This document shows, one piece after another, positions 17,349 through 28,400 of a stretch of DNA of 64,000 bases. The notes under the pieces are model-generated. The model saw only the letters and a program-made list of their open reading frames with translations. It did no database searches and was not told where the DNA came from. The DNA is from JBDNJM01 sp041687755 (GTDB lineage Bacteria; Planctomycetota; UBA1135; GCA-002686595), in assembly GCA_041687755.1 (NCBI GenBank), contig JBDNJM010000023.1, forward strand, positions 1 to 64,000, in the 5' to 3' direction. Made by a program: the position numbers and the translations under genes. Every line of letters begins with the position of its first letter. The stretch's first letter is position 1.

Positions 17349-17891
17349 TCAGGCGACCTCGAGGGTCTCGTCGCCCTTGGTCCAGTTGCAGGGGCAGAGC
17401 TCATCCGTCTGCAGGGCGTCGAGGTTGCGCAGGACCTCGCCGGGCGAACGGCCGACGTTCAGGTCGTTGACCGACAGGTGTCGGATGATGCCCTGGGGGT
17501 CGATGATGAAGGTCGCCCGCAGGCAGACGCCTTCAGCCTCGTCGAGGATGCCCAGGGCGGTGCTGAGCTCGCGCTTGATGTCGGCGAGCATCGGGAAGGG
17601 CAGGTCGGCGAGGTCCGGGTGGTCGTTGCGCCAGGCGAAGTGCACGAACTCGGAGTCGGTGGACACGCCGAGCACCTGGGTGTCGCGGTCGGCGAACTCG
17701 TCGTTGAGCTTGCCGAAGGCGGCGATTTCGGTCGGGCAGACGAAGGTGAAGTCCTTGGGCCAGGCGAACAGAACGAGCCACTTGCCCGGGTAGCTCTGGT
17801 CGGTCACCTCGGCGAAGGCGGTGCTCGGCTTTTCGGCGTCGACGGTGGCGGTCAAGGAGAAGGCGGGGAGGCGGTTTCCAACGGTCAGCAT
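17349..17891 (-). CDS. ahpC: alkyl hydroperoxide reductase, peroxiredoxin AhpC
   Basis: Predicted 180 residues from ATG 17891. Peroxidatic Cys52 lies in DFTFVCPTE, the resolving region near the C-terminus reads ELCPCNW (C166, C168), and GVSTDSEFVHFAW is the AhpC-type active-site context. It reduces H2O2 and organic peroxides in the cytoplasm using AhpD as electron donor. It is divergently transcribed from oxyR across 178 bases and is likely induced by OxyR under peroxide stress. Confidence 0.93.
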   Translation of the reverse strand: MLTVGNRLPAFSLTATVDAEKPSTAFAEVTDQSYPGKWLVLFAWPKDFTFVCPTEIAAFGKLNDEFADRDTQVLGVSTDSEFVHFAWRNDHPDLADLPFPMLADIKRELSTALGILDEAEGVCLRATFIIDPQGIIRHLSVNDLNVGRSPGEVLRNLDALQTDELCPCNWTKGDETLEVA

Positions 17892-18045
17892 GGTTTCGGA
17901 GGGTGAGGAGGCGGGTGGGCGGGGGGCCCAGGGAAGGCGCGGGGGTGCCGGCCGGATTGTTTGGGGGAAGCGCGGTCGCGCATCTCCCCCAACAGCTATC
18001 GCCCGCCAGCTGTGATATCTCCAATGAATATTTATTGAGGCACTG

Positions 18046-18060
18046 ATAAGTCTGGGCTAT
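18046..18060. promoter_or_regulatory. putative OxyR-binding box
   Basis: ATAAGTCTGGGCTAT fits the OxyR element ATAGnTnnnAnCTAT at the outer half sites except for one base, and lies just upstream of the oxyR start. About 22 bases earlier an AT-rich CAATgAATATTtATTG palindrome could provide the second element. It is placed to control oxyR itself and divergent ahpC. Confidence 0.5.
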
Positions 18061-18069
18061 CCTTCGGGT

Positions 18070-18981
18070 ATGCCGAGCCCTGAGCACCACCGCCCCACGG
18101 TCCGTCAGCTGGAGTACCTCGTGGCCCTCGCCGATCACCTGCACTTCCGCAAGGCGGCGGAGGCCTCGTCGGTCAGCCAGCCGGCGCTCTCGGCTCAGAT
18201 CCAGACCCTCGAGGAGACTCTTGGGGTGCAGCTGTTCGAGCGCACTCGTCGGTCCGTGCTGCCGACGGCCGCCGGTCGCGAGATGGCCGGGCGGGCGCGG
18301 CACCTCCTGGCGGAGCTCGACCTCCTGTCCGAGGCCGCGAGCTCTGCGCGCCAGCCTCTGACGGGGGACCTGCGCCTCGGCGTCATCCCGACCCTGGCGC
18401 CCTACCTGCTGCCCCGGATTCTGCCCGGCATCCGCGAGCGCTACCCCGAGCTCAAGCTCTACCTGCGCGAGGAGTTCACCAACGTCCTGCTCGAGCGTCT
18501 GGACGGCGGCGAGTTGGACCTGCTGCTGCTCGCGCTCCCGGTGCCCGGCGACTACGCGTCCCTCACCCTGTTTCGCGATCCGTTCCTCTTGGCCGTGCCC
18601 TCCAGCCACGAGCTCGCCGCTCGCCTAACGGTGACCGAGGCCGACCTCGACAGCCGCGAGGTGCTGCTGCTCGAGGACGGGCACTGTCTGCGCGACCACG
18701 CGCTTGCGGTGTGCGGCCGCGCCGGCGCGCGCGAGACCGCACGCTTCCGGGCTTCGTCCCTGCAGACGCTGTCCCAGATGGTTTCAGGAGGCCTGGGCAT
18801 CACGCTGCTGCCCGAGGTGGCCCTGCCGGTCGAGGCCCGCGCAGGCAGCGGCGTCGAAGTGCGCCGCTTCGTCGAGCCCCAACCCTTCCGCGAGGTCGGC
18901 TTCGTCTGGCGCAAGGCCTCGGCCCGCACGCCCGAGTACGAGCTGCTGGCCGAGGCCGTGGTGGAGCTGGTGGACGCCTAG
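18070..18981 (+). CDS. oxyR: peroxide-sensing LysR-type regulator OxyR
   Basis: Predicted 303 residues from ATG 18070. An N-terminal LysR helix-turn-helix (about 10-70; LHFRKAAEASSVSQPALS) precedes a substrate-type sensor domain. C206 in EDGHCLRDH and C215 in ALAVC match the Cys199/Cys208 redox pair of E. coli OxyR in sequence and spacing. The divergent position next to ahpC-ahpD is the usual arrangement. Oxidation to the disulfide should activate transcription. Confidence 0.93.
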   Translation: MPSPEHHRPTVRQLEYLVALADHLHFRKAAEASSVSQPALSAQIQTLEETLGVQLFERTRRSVLPTAAGREMAGRARHLLAELDLLSEAASSARQPLTGDLRLGVIPTLAPYLLPRILPGIRERYPELKLYLREEFTNVLLERLDGGELDLLLLALPVPGDYASLTLFRDPFLLAVPSSHELAARLTVTEADLDSREVLLLEDGHCLRDHALAVCGRAGARETARFRASSLQTLSQMVSGGLGITLLPEVALPVEARAGSGVEVRRFVEPQPFREVGFVWRKASARTPEYELLAEAVVELVDA

Positions 18982-18994
18982 GCTTGGCTCGCCC

Positions 18995-20980
18995 TCAACC
19001 CTTGGCCGAGAGCGGGTAGCGCTCGAGGCGCACCTCCCCTTCCCGGCGCACGAGCACTTCGATTTGGCCGTCCAGGATCCTCAGTGGCGAGGTCTTCGGG
19101 ACCTTGTCGTAGTGGGTGGCTCGAGTCTCGTAGAGCAGCGGCAGGTCCTCGATCACCAGGCGGCCGTTCACGTAGACGCACAGGCCCGCCAGACCGCGAA
19201 CGGTTCCCAGCAGGATTACGTCGCCGCCGTTCGTGACATGGAGTTCATTCACGTTGACGACCTGGCTGGCCCAGTTCGTCAGCGAGTCGCCGTCCCGGTA
19301 GAGCCCAACGACAGGGGTCGGGTACACACGGCCGTCTCCGCGATCGAGTTGATGCGTTTCGGCGAGGACGTAGGCGACCCGCTCTCCGTTCGGACTCCAG
19401 GCCACGTCGGTCGCGGCGGGTCGGAGCTTGGCACTCGCGTGAGTCTTCCAAAGCTTCCCGTTCCGCAGCAGGCGCAGGTCCGCCGCTTGGGGCCTCGGGT
19501 TCTCGATCTGCTGCGCCGTGATGCAGGTCTTGCCGTCGGGCGAATACCACATCGGTAGGGACCTTAGGATTCCCTGCTGCGGGGCCTGGAATCCGAGGTG
19601 AGTCACCAGGGACTGATTCTCCGAATTCTCCGTGGTGCTCCAGCTGATGAAGCCCTCCCAGTTCTCGGGCGGCGCGGTCGTGCTACTCCGATTGCCGACG
19701 CGACCTTCGATCTCCTCTCCGTCCCGCAGGTAGAACAGCTGGCGGTCCTTGGTCGCCAGAGCAGCGTAGTGCTCGCCGTCGTCGTAGAACGCAAACATCG
19801 GGATGCCCTGGTAGCCGAAGCTCTCTTTCCCGTCGACCACCAGGACTTGGTCCGGCCGGCGGTGGAGCATGTACGCGAGTCGTGCTCCATCGGGGCTGAG
19901 TATCAGCTCAAACACGTTGTTGCGGCCTAGCTCGTACTGCTTGGCGCCGTGGATGGCGAGCCACTCGTACTGGCCTTGTCCCATGAGCTCCGGATCCAGG
20001 GGGGCGGTGGCAGCGTAGGCGAACCGCGCTCCCCGCTCCGCGAACACGGGTAGGACCACGTCGCCCCGGGGTCCGCTCGTGTGCAGCAGCTCACCCTCCG
20101 CGGAGAAGATCTCCATGACCTTGCCGTCGTCCGTGTTTCTCACGAGCGCCAGCCTCTCGTCGTCCGTGAACGCGAACTCCACGACGTTCAGGTACACGGT
20201 CTCACCGACCTGAAGCTCGTCTTGGTAGCCCGCCTCCCTCTGGAACGTGCCCCGGCGGACCAAGAACCTGCCGGAGGGGCTGAACTCGCACGAGCGATAC
20301 ACGTCGTCGGACAGCTTCTCGCGGCCGAGGTACCAACCGGTCGTCTGCAGGTTTTCTTCCGCTAGGCCGCCCTGGTAGAGCAGGGCGCTGCTGTCGGGGC
20401 TCCAGGCGATGCTGTGCGGGCCGCGCGCATTGAAGGCGGGGCCCAGGTCTCCGTCGATGACCATGTGGAGGTTCTGACCGATGCGTGCCACGTACGCCAA
20501 GCGCTTGGAGTCCGGGCTGAAGATCATCGTCTTGAACGCGTCAACGGAGTCGACGACCGGCCCCGGTTCGCCGTCCAGGGCGACCGCCACGCGGCTGCCC
20601 TGGTACTGGATGGCGGCGAAGTGCTGTCCGTCGGGGCTCACGGCGACGGGAACTTTTTGGCCGGAGACGACCGCCTGTCCGTGCAAAGTTCCGGTCTCGT
20701 GCATCGACAGATTGAGGACTTGCGGTCCTGCATCGAGCGCGCCCAAGAGGACGCTGGCGCTGGGCTTGGCGAGTGCCGCGGTCGGAGCCTTGGGGGCCGC
20801 TGTGGCAACGGCGGCGGCCTGCGCTGACATGGGCGCGGCGGCCGTGCTGGTGGAGCTCGACGCGGGCTGCGATCCGTTCTTGTCGGCTTGGAGCTCTTGG
20901 ATCATCTCCTCGAGCGCCGCGCAGGAGGAGAGGCTCAGCAGGACCGAGGCGAAGAGGATGGGACGGCCGAGATGGCGCAT
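18995..20980 (-). CDS. WD40/TolB-like beta-propeller lipoprotein
   Basis: Predicted 661 residues from ATG 20980. A lipoprotein signal (LLSLSSC-A) is followed by an Ala/Ser-rich linker and many propeller strands with repeated SPDSKRLAYVA, SPDSSALLYQ, SPSGRFLVRR, SPDGARLAYM and SPNGERVAYVL motifs. These are typical of TolB-like/WD40-like PD40 blades. No enzymatic domain is seen. Probably a surface or periplasmic scaffold. Only 13 bases separate its stop from that of convergent oxyR. Confidence 0.75.
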   Translation of the reverse strand: MRHLGRPILFASVLLSLSSCAALEEMIQELQADKNGSQPASSSTSTAAAPMSAQAAAVATAAPKAPTAALAKPSASVLLGALDAGPQVLNLSMHETGTLHGQAVVSGQKVPVAVSPDGQHFAAIQYQGSRVAVALDGEPGPVVDSVDAFKTMIFSPDSKRLAYVARIGQNLHMVIDGDLGPAFNARGPHSIAWSPDSSALLYQGGLAEENLQTTGWYLGREKLSDDVYRSCEFSPSGRFLVRRGTFQREAGYQDELQVGETVYLNVVEFAFTDDERLALVRNTDDGKVMEIFSAEGELLHTSGPRGDVVLPVFAERGARFAYAATAPLDPELMGQGQYEWLAIHGAKQYELGRNNVFELILSPDGARLAYMLHRRPDQVLVVDGKESFGYQGIPMFAFYDDGEHYAALATKDRQLFYLRDGEEIEGRVGNRSSTTAPPENWEGFISWSTTENSENQSLVTHLGFQAPQQGILRSLPMWYSPDGKTCITAQQIENPRPQAADLRLLRNGKLWKTHASAKLRPAATDVAWSPNGERVAYVLAETHQLDRGDGRVYPTPVVGLYRDGDSLTNWASQVVNVNELHVTNGGDVILLGTVRGLAGLCVYVNGRLVIEDLPLLYETRATHYDKVPKTSPLRILDGQIEVLVRREGEVRLERYPLSAKG

Positions 20981-21060
20981 GGGGCAGGGGGCAGGGGGCA
21001 GGGGCGATGGGTTGGGACGACCGCAGAATACGAGGAATCGGCAGGACTAGAAACGGGACT

Positions 21061-21095
21061 GGCCCGGAACGCTGCGGGGGGCAGCGTTCCGGGCC
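21061..21095 (-). terminator. hairpin downstream of prolyl oligopeptidase gene
   Basis: Perfect 15-bp stem GGCCCGGAACGCTGC / GCAGCGTTCCGGGCC with a G5 loop. A smaller CCGGGC-TTCAT-GCCCGG hairpin lies at 21127-21143. Both follow repeat copy C on the minus strand and precede the next gene. Confidence 0.6.
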
Positions 21096-21148
21096 GGAGA
21101 TGCGCGGGTGAGGTCGCCCGATGTGCCGGGCTTCATGCCCGGGGCGGT

Positions 21149-21276
21149 CACAGAGTGTGAATCATTGCGCCTGGCGCAATCCGTTCACGCTCTCGGCGCT
21201 CCAGGGCCTTCAGGCGATGGGCCCAAAGGCAATTGAGAGGCACTTCGGCCGGGCAGCGCCATTTTCCTTCGGCCTC

Positions 21277-21286
<10 letters not shown>
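21149..21286 (-). repeat. structured interspersed repeat, copy C
   Basis: Best-preserved copy. On the minus strand: GAGAGGC...GCCTCTC stem, middle segment, then GTGAACGGATTGCGCC pairing with GGCGCAATGATTCAC. The gene stop codon TGA (21279-21277) lies inside its first bases. Confidence 0.85.
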
Positions 21287-23415
<2,129 letters not shown>

Positions 23416-23609
23416 GGGGGGCTTCGGCGTTGGTGACGGGGCGGGGGCCAAGGCGCCATCCTGCGAGCTGGGGGGGGCCGCGACAAGGACTGAGAGGCCG
23501 CCGAGGTGTGCCATCTTGTTCCGGCGTCCGCAGCGCTGATTCCCAGGCCGATCCCCCCCTCGGCCCGTACGGGCAAGCTGCTCGGGTCAAGCTCCGCGGT
23601 CCGCTGCGC

Positions 23610-24161
23610 TCAGGCGGAGGGCAGGCCCGGATCCGCGTCGCCCAGCTCGCCAGCCAGCCACAGTCAGGCGACGCGCCAGGAGCGCTCGACGGTTGCTGCT
23701 GAGGAGCCGAGGCTCTCGGCGTTGGACTCGATCGTTGCGCCAACAAAGAAGCGCAGCTCGACGATCCGCGCCAGGTTTTCGTCGCGCTGCTCCAGCTTGC
23801 GCAGGGCGTCGTCGAGGGCCAGCAGATCGAGGTTGCGGTCCTCTTACCAGGCTAGGGCGGTGTCCAGCTCGACGCGTCCGGCGCCGCCGCCGCGCTTGAT
23901 GCGTCCGCGGGAGCGCGCGTGGTCCACGAGCACGTGGCGCATCGTGCGAGCCGCGAGGCGCAGGGCCGCGGAGTTGTCGAGCTGGCCCATCTCGCCGTCG
24001 CTGAGCCCCAGCCGCAGCCAGGCCTCGTGCATGAGCGACGTCGGCTCCAGCATGTGCGCGGTGTGCTCGCCCGCCATCAGCGCGCGGGCCACCTGGCGCA
24101 GCTCCTGGTACCGGCGCTCGGTCTCTTCGGGGGAACGGGGCTCGTCGCTGGGCACATCCAT
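23610..24161 (-). pseudogene. ECF sigma factor (planctomycete HAF-like), two in-frame stops
   Basis: ATG 24161 begins an intact region 2 (ELRQVARALMAG, LEPTSLMHEAWLRL, MRHVLVDHARSR). An in-frame TAA at 23844-23846 ends it, but the same frame continues as region 4 (LDDALRKLEQRDENLARIVELRFF, then SSAATVERSWRVA). A second in-frame stop TGA at 23664-23666 stands where R is expected (RVAR-LWLAGEL). The frame ends at 23610. The preserved sequence with two point-mutation stops indicates recent inactivation. No partner gene is evident. Confidence 0.8.
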
Positions 24162-24285
24162 TAGCCTAGCTTCGGGGGCTGGCCGGCGGTGCGTCCGATC
24201 ACCGGACCGGGGGCGGGGGCCCTCACCGCTGCGCGATGGCGCCAGTGGTGGACGCTCTGTCGCGGGCAGGGGCCGGCGGCGAGCC

Positions 24286-25416
24286 CTAGGGCAGCACGCG
24301 CTCGAGGTCGAAGCTGTAGCTCTTGAGGACCGGGTCGCGGCTGCCGGCGGCCAGCTCGAAGCGCAGGTAGCGCTGCTTGCCGGGGTCGAACGACACGTCG
24401 ATCGCGTACGCGGTGCCGTCGGGATGGGCTACGCCCTCGCCGAATTCCTGGGTCACCAGGCGCTCGCCGCAGAGCACGCGCACGCGGCTCATGCGCTCCA
24501 CGAGCCCGGTGGGGCGCAGCACGGCCTCGCCCTGGATGCGGACCCGGCCGTTCGCACCCCAGGTCCAGGCGAGCTCCGCCGGGTCGAACGCGAAGAAGCT
24601 GCCGCGACCGCGCTCGAGGACCGTCTGGCGCTTCTCGACGAGGATCCGCGCCAGGCCGCGCGTCAGGTGATCGGAGACCTGCTCGGAGAGCAGCGCTTCG
24701 ATCGCGGCGCTGTCCTGGGCCAGGTGGGCCGTGGGGACGAAGATCGACTTCCAGAAGCCGGACGTGCCCCCGCGACGCTCGTTGAAGCTCAGCTCGAGGC
24801 CCGGGAAGCTGGCTTCGGTCAACAAGACCCGCGCCTGGCTGTCGCCCAGCATGACCTCGTTCTCGTCGATCAGGCCGACCTCGTACAGGCTGGCAGTGAG
24901 TTCGGCGTCGGCGAGGAACTCGGTGTCGCGCAGTCCAGCGCCGAAGGGGCCACCGATCGCGAACAACAGGTAGTTGAGGAATAGCGAGCGCGTGCGTCGG
25001 CGCCAGATCGGTGCCTCGTACTGCAGGTCGCACTCCAGAATCAGGTCGGCGCGCTCGGCGCGGGCTAGGGCCACCGGGTCGCTGTTGGGATCGAGCAACG
25101 TGACGCGCGTGAACGCGAACTGGCCCAGTTCGTCGCGCAGCTGTTCCGAGAGGGCCTCGGCATCCAGCTCGAGGCGCATCGCGGTCGCAACGGCCCTGGA
25201 GGGCTGGTCGGAGAGGCGCAGGGCGCCTTCCTGGATCGGCACAATCGCCAGATGGAAGGGAAGCCGTTCGCCGCTCGGCCCCGCCAGCTCGGGCGGCGTC
25301 GCAGAGCAACTCGCGACGAGGCCGAGCAGGGCGGCGCCGAACGTTGCACGGACGCTCGAACCCGCGGGCGCGGGTTCGAGCCCGGCCGCGGAGGACTCAA
25401 CAGCGATGGCAGTCAA
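24286..25416 (-). CDS. lipoprotein of unknown function
   Basis: Predicted 376 residues. I chose TTG 25416 because it overlaps the stop of the preceding gene (TTGA), indicating coupling. The hydrophobic stretch FGAALLGLVASC is a lipoprotein signal. The rest is an alpha/beta protein with DLILECDLQYE and a long charged region (VSDHLTRGLARILVEKRQ) that resembles no family I recognise. Coupling with the pseudokinase/FGE protein suggests they work together at the envelope. Confidence 0.65.
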   Translation of the reverse strand: MTAIAVESSAAGLEPAPAGSSVRATFGAALLGLVASCSATPPELAGPSGERLPFHLAIVPIQEGALRLSDQPSRAVATAMRLELDAEALSEQLRDELGQFAFTRVTLLDPNSDPVALARAERADLILECDLQYEAPIWRRRTRSLFLNYLLFAIGGPFGAGLRDTEFLADAELTASLYEVGLIDENEVMLGDSQARVLLTEASFPGLELSFNERRGGTSGFWKSIFVPTAHLAQDSAAIEALLSEQVSDHLTRGLARILVEKRQTVLERGRGSFFAFDPAELAWTWGANGRVRIQGEAVLRPTGLVERMSRVRVLCGERLVTQEFGEGVAHPDGTAYAIDVSFDPGKQRYLRFELAAGSRDPVLKSYSFDLERVLP

Positions 25417-28400
25417 TTGGAGCTCTCTTCGCCCGCGGGCGACTCTCCGTTGTAGGCGGTCTCCGAGCGACGGTACTCGTCGAGGCTCAGGGCACAGCGG
25501 AATCCGATTCCGCCGGTGCGCTCCCGGCGGCCGCGCACGTCGGCGACGGAGAAGTCGAAGCGGCGGTCGGAGAAGCTCGCGCCCGCGACCCAAAAACTCG
25601 GTTGGCCGGAGGCGCTCGGGTCGAGGGTCGGGTCGAGCAGCTCGGCGCGGTGCTGCAGCGCGTGCAGGCGCGGCTGGGTTCCGGTCGAGTCCCCGAACCA
25701 GGCGGGCGTCGCGGTCCATTCGGAGAGGTTCCCGCTCAGGGCGCGCACGCCGCCAGCGACGGCGTCGTCGAGGCGGACCGGATCCCACGGCGAGTCGGGG
25801 CGCTCGGCCAGGCTCCAGCCGGCGTTGACCTGGAAGACCTCATCGGAGAACTCGAGGTCCAGGACCTCGTCCCAGCCGGCGAACGGGCGATACAGGGTCC
25901 CGCCGCGCACGGCGTACTCCCACTCGACCCAGGAGGGCAGTCGCTTGCCCACCCAGGAGGCGTAGGCGGAGGCCTCTTCCCAAGAGACGCCGGTGATCGG
26001 ATTCGTGCCCTCGGCGCCGCTCAGCCGCGCGAGGAATTCCTGCCGCCGGGTCGCGCTGGGCGCGGCGGAGCCGGCGGGCCAGTGGCGCGCGTCGCTCCAG
26101 CCATGTTCCACGAACTGGAGGAACTTGGCCCGGGTCACCTCGCGCTCGTCCAAGTAGTAGTCGCCGATCTGGCCGGCAGCGTACTCGAGCTTCCACGCGC
26201 GCGGCGGGAGGCTGCGGACGTCCGGGTTGAACAGCGGCAGGTCGGCGCGCGCGAACAGCTCGTTCTCGACGCGATCGTCGCGTCCGCCGAAGACGTAGGC
26301 GCCGGTCGAGTTGCCGGGGATCAGGCGCATCGGCTCGACTGCGCGTCCGCCGAGGGCGCTCACGCCCGAGGGGCGCCGCGGCACGATCGCAGGAAGCTGG
26401 ATCTCGGCCAGGCGCAGGTTGCGCACCGCCCCGCGCTCGTCGGTCCCGAGCACGAGCAGCTCCGCGACAAGCTCGGACCATGCGTAGGGCAGGTCGAGTT
26501 CGCCCTCGAACATGGTCGATCCGGCCACGCGTTCGGCGAGCAGGATCTCCACCGGATCGACGCCTGGGGCCGTCAGCCGCGCGCGCACTTCGGACACGCC
26601 GTTGGGGTCGCTGGCGGAGAAACGCAGGGCCCATCCGGCGCTCTCGACGCGCGGCAGCCAGGTGTGCTGGGGCTGGGGCTCGAAGGCTTCGAGGAGCGGC
26701 CCGCGGGCGGCGACGGTGAACGGCACGCGCAGGCGGGGGCTGAGGTTGCCCGCGAGGTCGCGAGCCTGCAGCTCGAGGCGCCACTCGCCGTCTTCTGCGG
26801 CGGAGCCGGGCGCCCAGGGCGCGAGGAGCTCAAGGTCCGCGCTGAGCTGGCCGCCGGGCGCGGGACGCCAGCGGGCGTCGGCGGCCGGCCCGCCCAGCGT
26901 GCCTTCCCTGTAGGCCGCCTCGTCGCCGGCGCGCTGCAGGAGCCAATCCACGACAACGGACGCGGCCGCGGTCCCCTCGTCGAGGAGCGCGAGATCCAGA
27001 TGCAGCTCGGGGGCCTGGCCGGAGCCGTACACGCCCTCGCGCTCGAGGCCGGCGAACTCGAGCTGGGGGGCGGCGGTGTCCACGTGCAGGGCCAGCTGCA
27101 GATTCGCGTCGGGGTGCTCGACCGGGCTGCCGGTGGGCGAGCTGTACTGGTGGCTGCGGACCTCGACGGTGAAGCGGCCGTCGCGCGGCAACTCCAGCTC
27201 AAAGCGCGTCGAGCCGGCGCTGAGGTTGCGTAGTTCGGCGCTCTCGAGGCGCGCCAGCGGGGGCGCACCCTCGGGGGCGTCGCTCGATAGCACGAGAACC
27301 TCGATCCACATCGGGACGCCGGACAGGCGTCCGACCTCGAGCGCGACCCGTCGCTCGTTCGCGACCCAGCGGCCCGCGTCATCGAGCCAGACGGACTCGC
27401 CCGCGCCGTAGCTGAGGCGGGTCTCGATCGCGGCTTCCGAGGCGGACCAGTCGAAGGCGATCCGGCCGCTCGCGCGCCCGCGCAGCTCCGGTTGTCCGCG
27501 CAGCACGAACTCGGAGTCGTCCGCTTCCCACGCGACCATGGCCCTAAAGGGGGTGCCTTCACCCAGGGCCTCGATGCCGCTGAGCGCGAGCGCGGCGCCG
27601 GTGGCCAGGGTGCTGGTCGGGCCCGGAATCGCGGCGCCGTCCAGCAGGTAGCGGACGTCGATGCGCGCGCTCCCCGTCAGCGGAAGCTCGAGCGCGGGCT
27701 GGTTGCGCGGCAGGAGGAAGTAGGCGTCGGCCGCAGCGTTTTGGCACTCGGGCGCGCCGTCGGCGCCGGCCAGGGCCAGGTCCACGAGGCGCGCCTTGTT
27801 GGGGCCGGCGAGCGGCTCAGGCGTCGTGCGGAAGTCGAGCGGCAGACGCTGTTGGCGCCCGGTCGAGTCCTCGGCAACCAGCGCCAGCTGCCGCGCGGCG
27901 GGGTCGCGCCGGAGCTGCTCGAGCAGGGGCGCATCGGGCTCGATGCGGAAGCGCAGGCCCGACAAGTCGGTCGGCTGGGGGGCCCGGGGCGCGCCTTCCG
28001 GAGTCGCAGCCGCAGCTTCGGTAGCCGGGGCGGACCCATCGGTCGCACGGGCCACGGGCGTTCCGGGCAGCGGGATCAGCGGTCGCGTCTCGCCGTCGAT
28101 TTCGAGGCCCACCGACTCGACGTGTTCGAAGCCAGGACCCTCGAGCGCGAACTCGAGGGTGAGCCCGTCGAGGTCGACGCTGCGCCCGCCGAGTTCGGCG
28201 ATCGAGGTCCCGTGTACGCGCGGGGCGCACAGGCTCCAGGCCTCGCTGCCGATCCAGGTCAGCCGGAAGGGATTGCCGACGACGCGTCCACCGAGCTGGA
28301 GTTGCGCGTCGCGTTCGACTTCGCCGCTCGCCCAGTTCCAGTGCGCCTCGAGCTGCAGTTTGCCTTCTGGCGTCCAGCTCGCGCGCCACTCGGAGAAGGG

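Noticed and set aside
23844..23846. Recoded codon in the ECF sigma gene
   Set aside because: It is TAA, a second stop follows, and neither stands at a Cys position.
25344..27233. Long plus-strand open frame of about 600 codons
   Set aside because: Antisense shadow of the FGE-like protein; no domain pattern.
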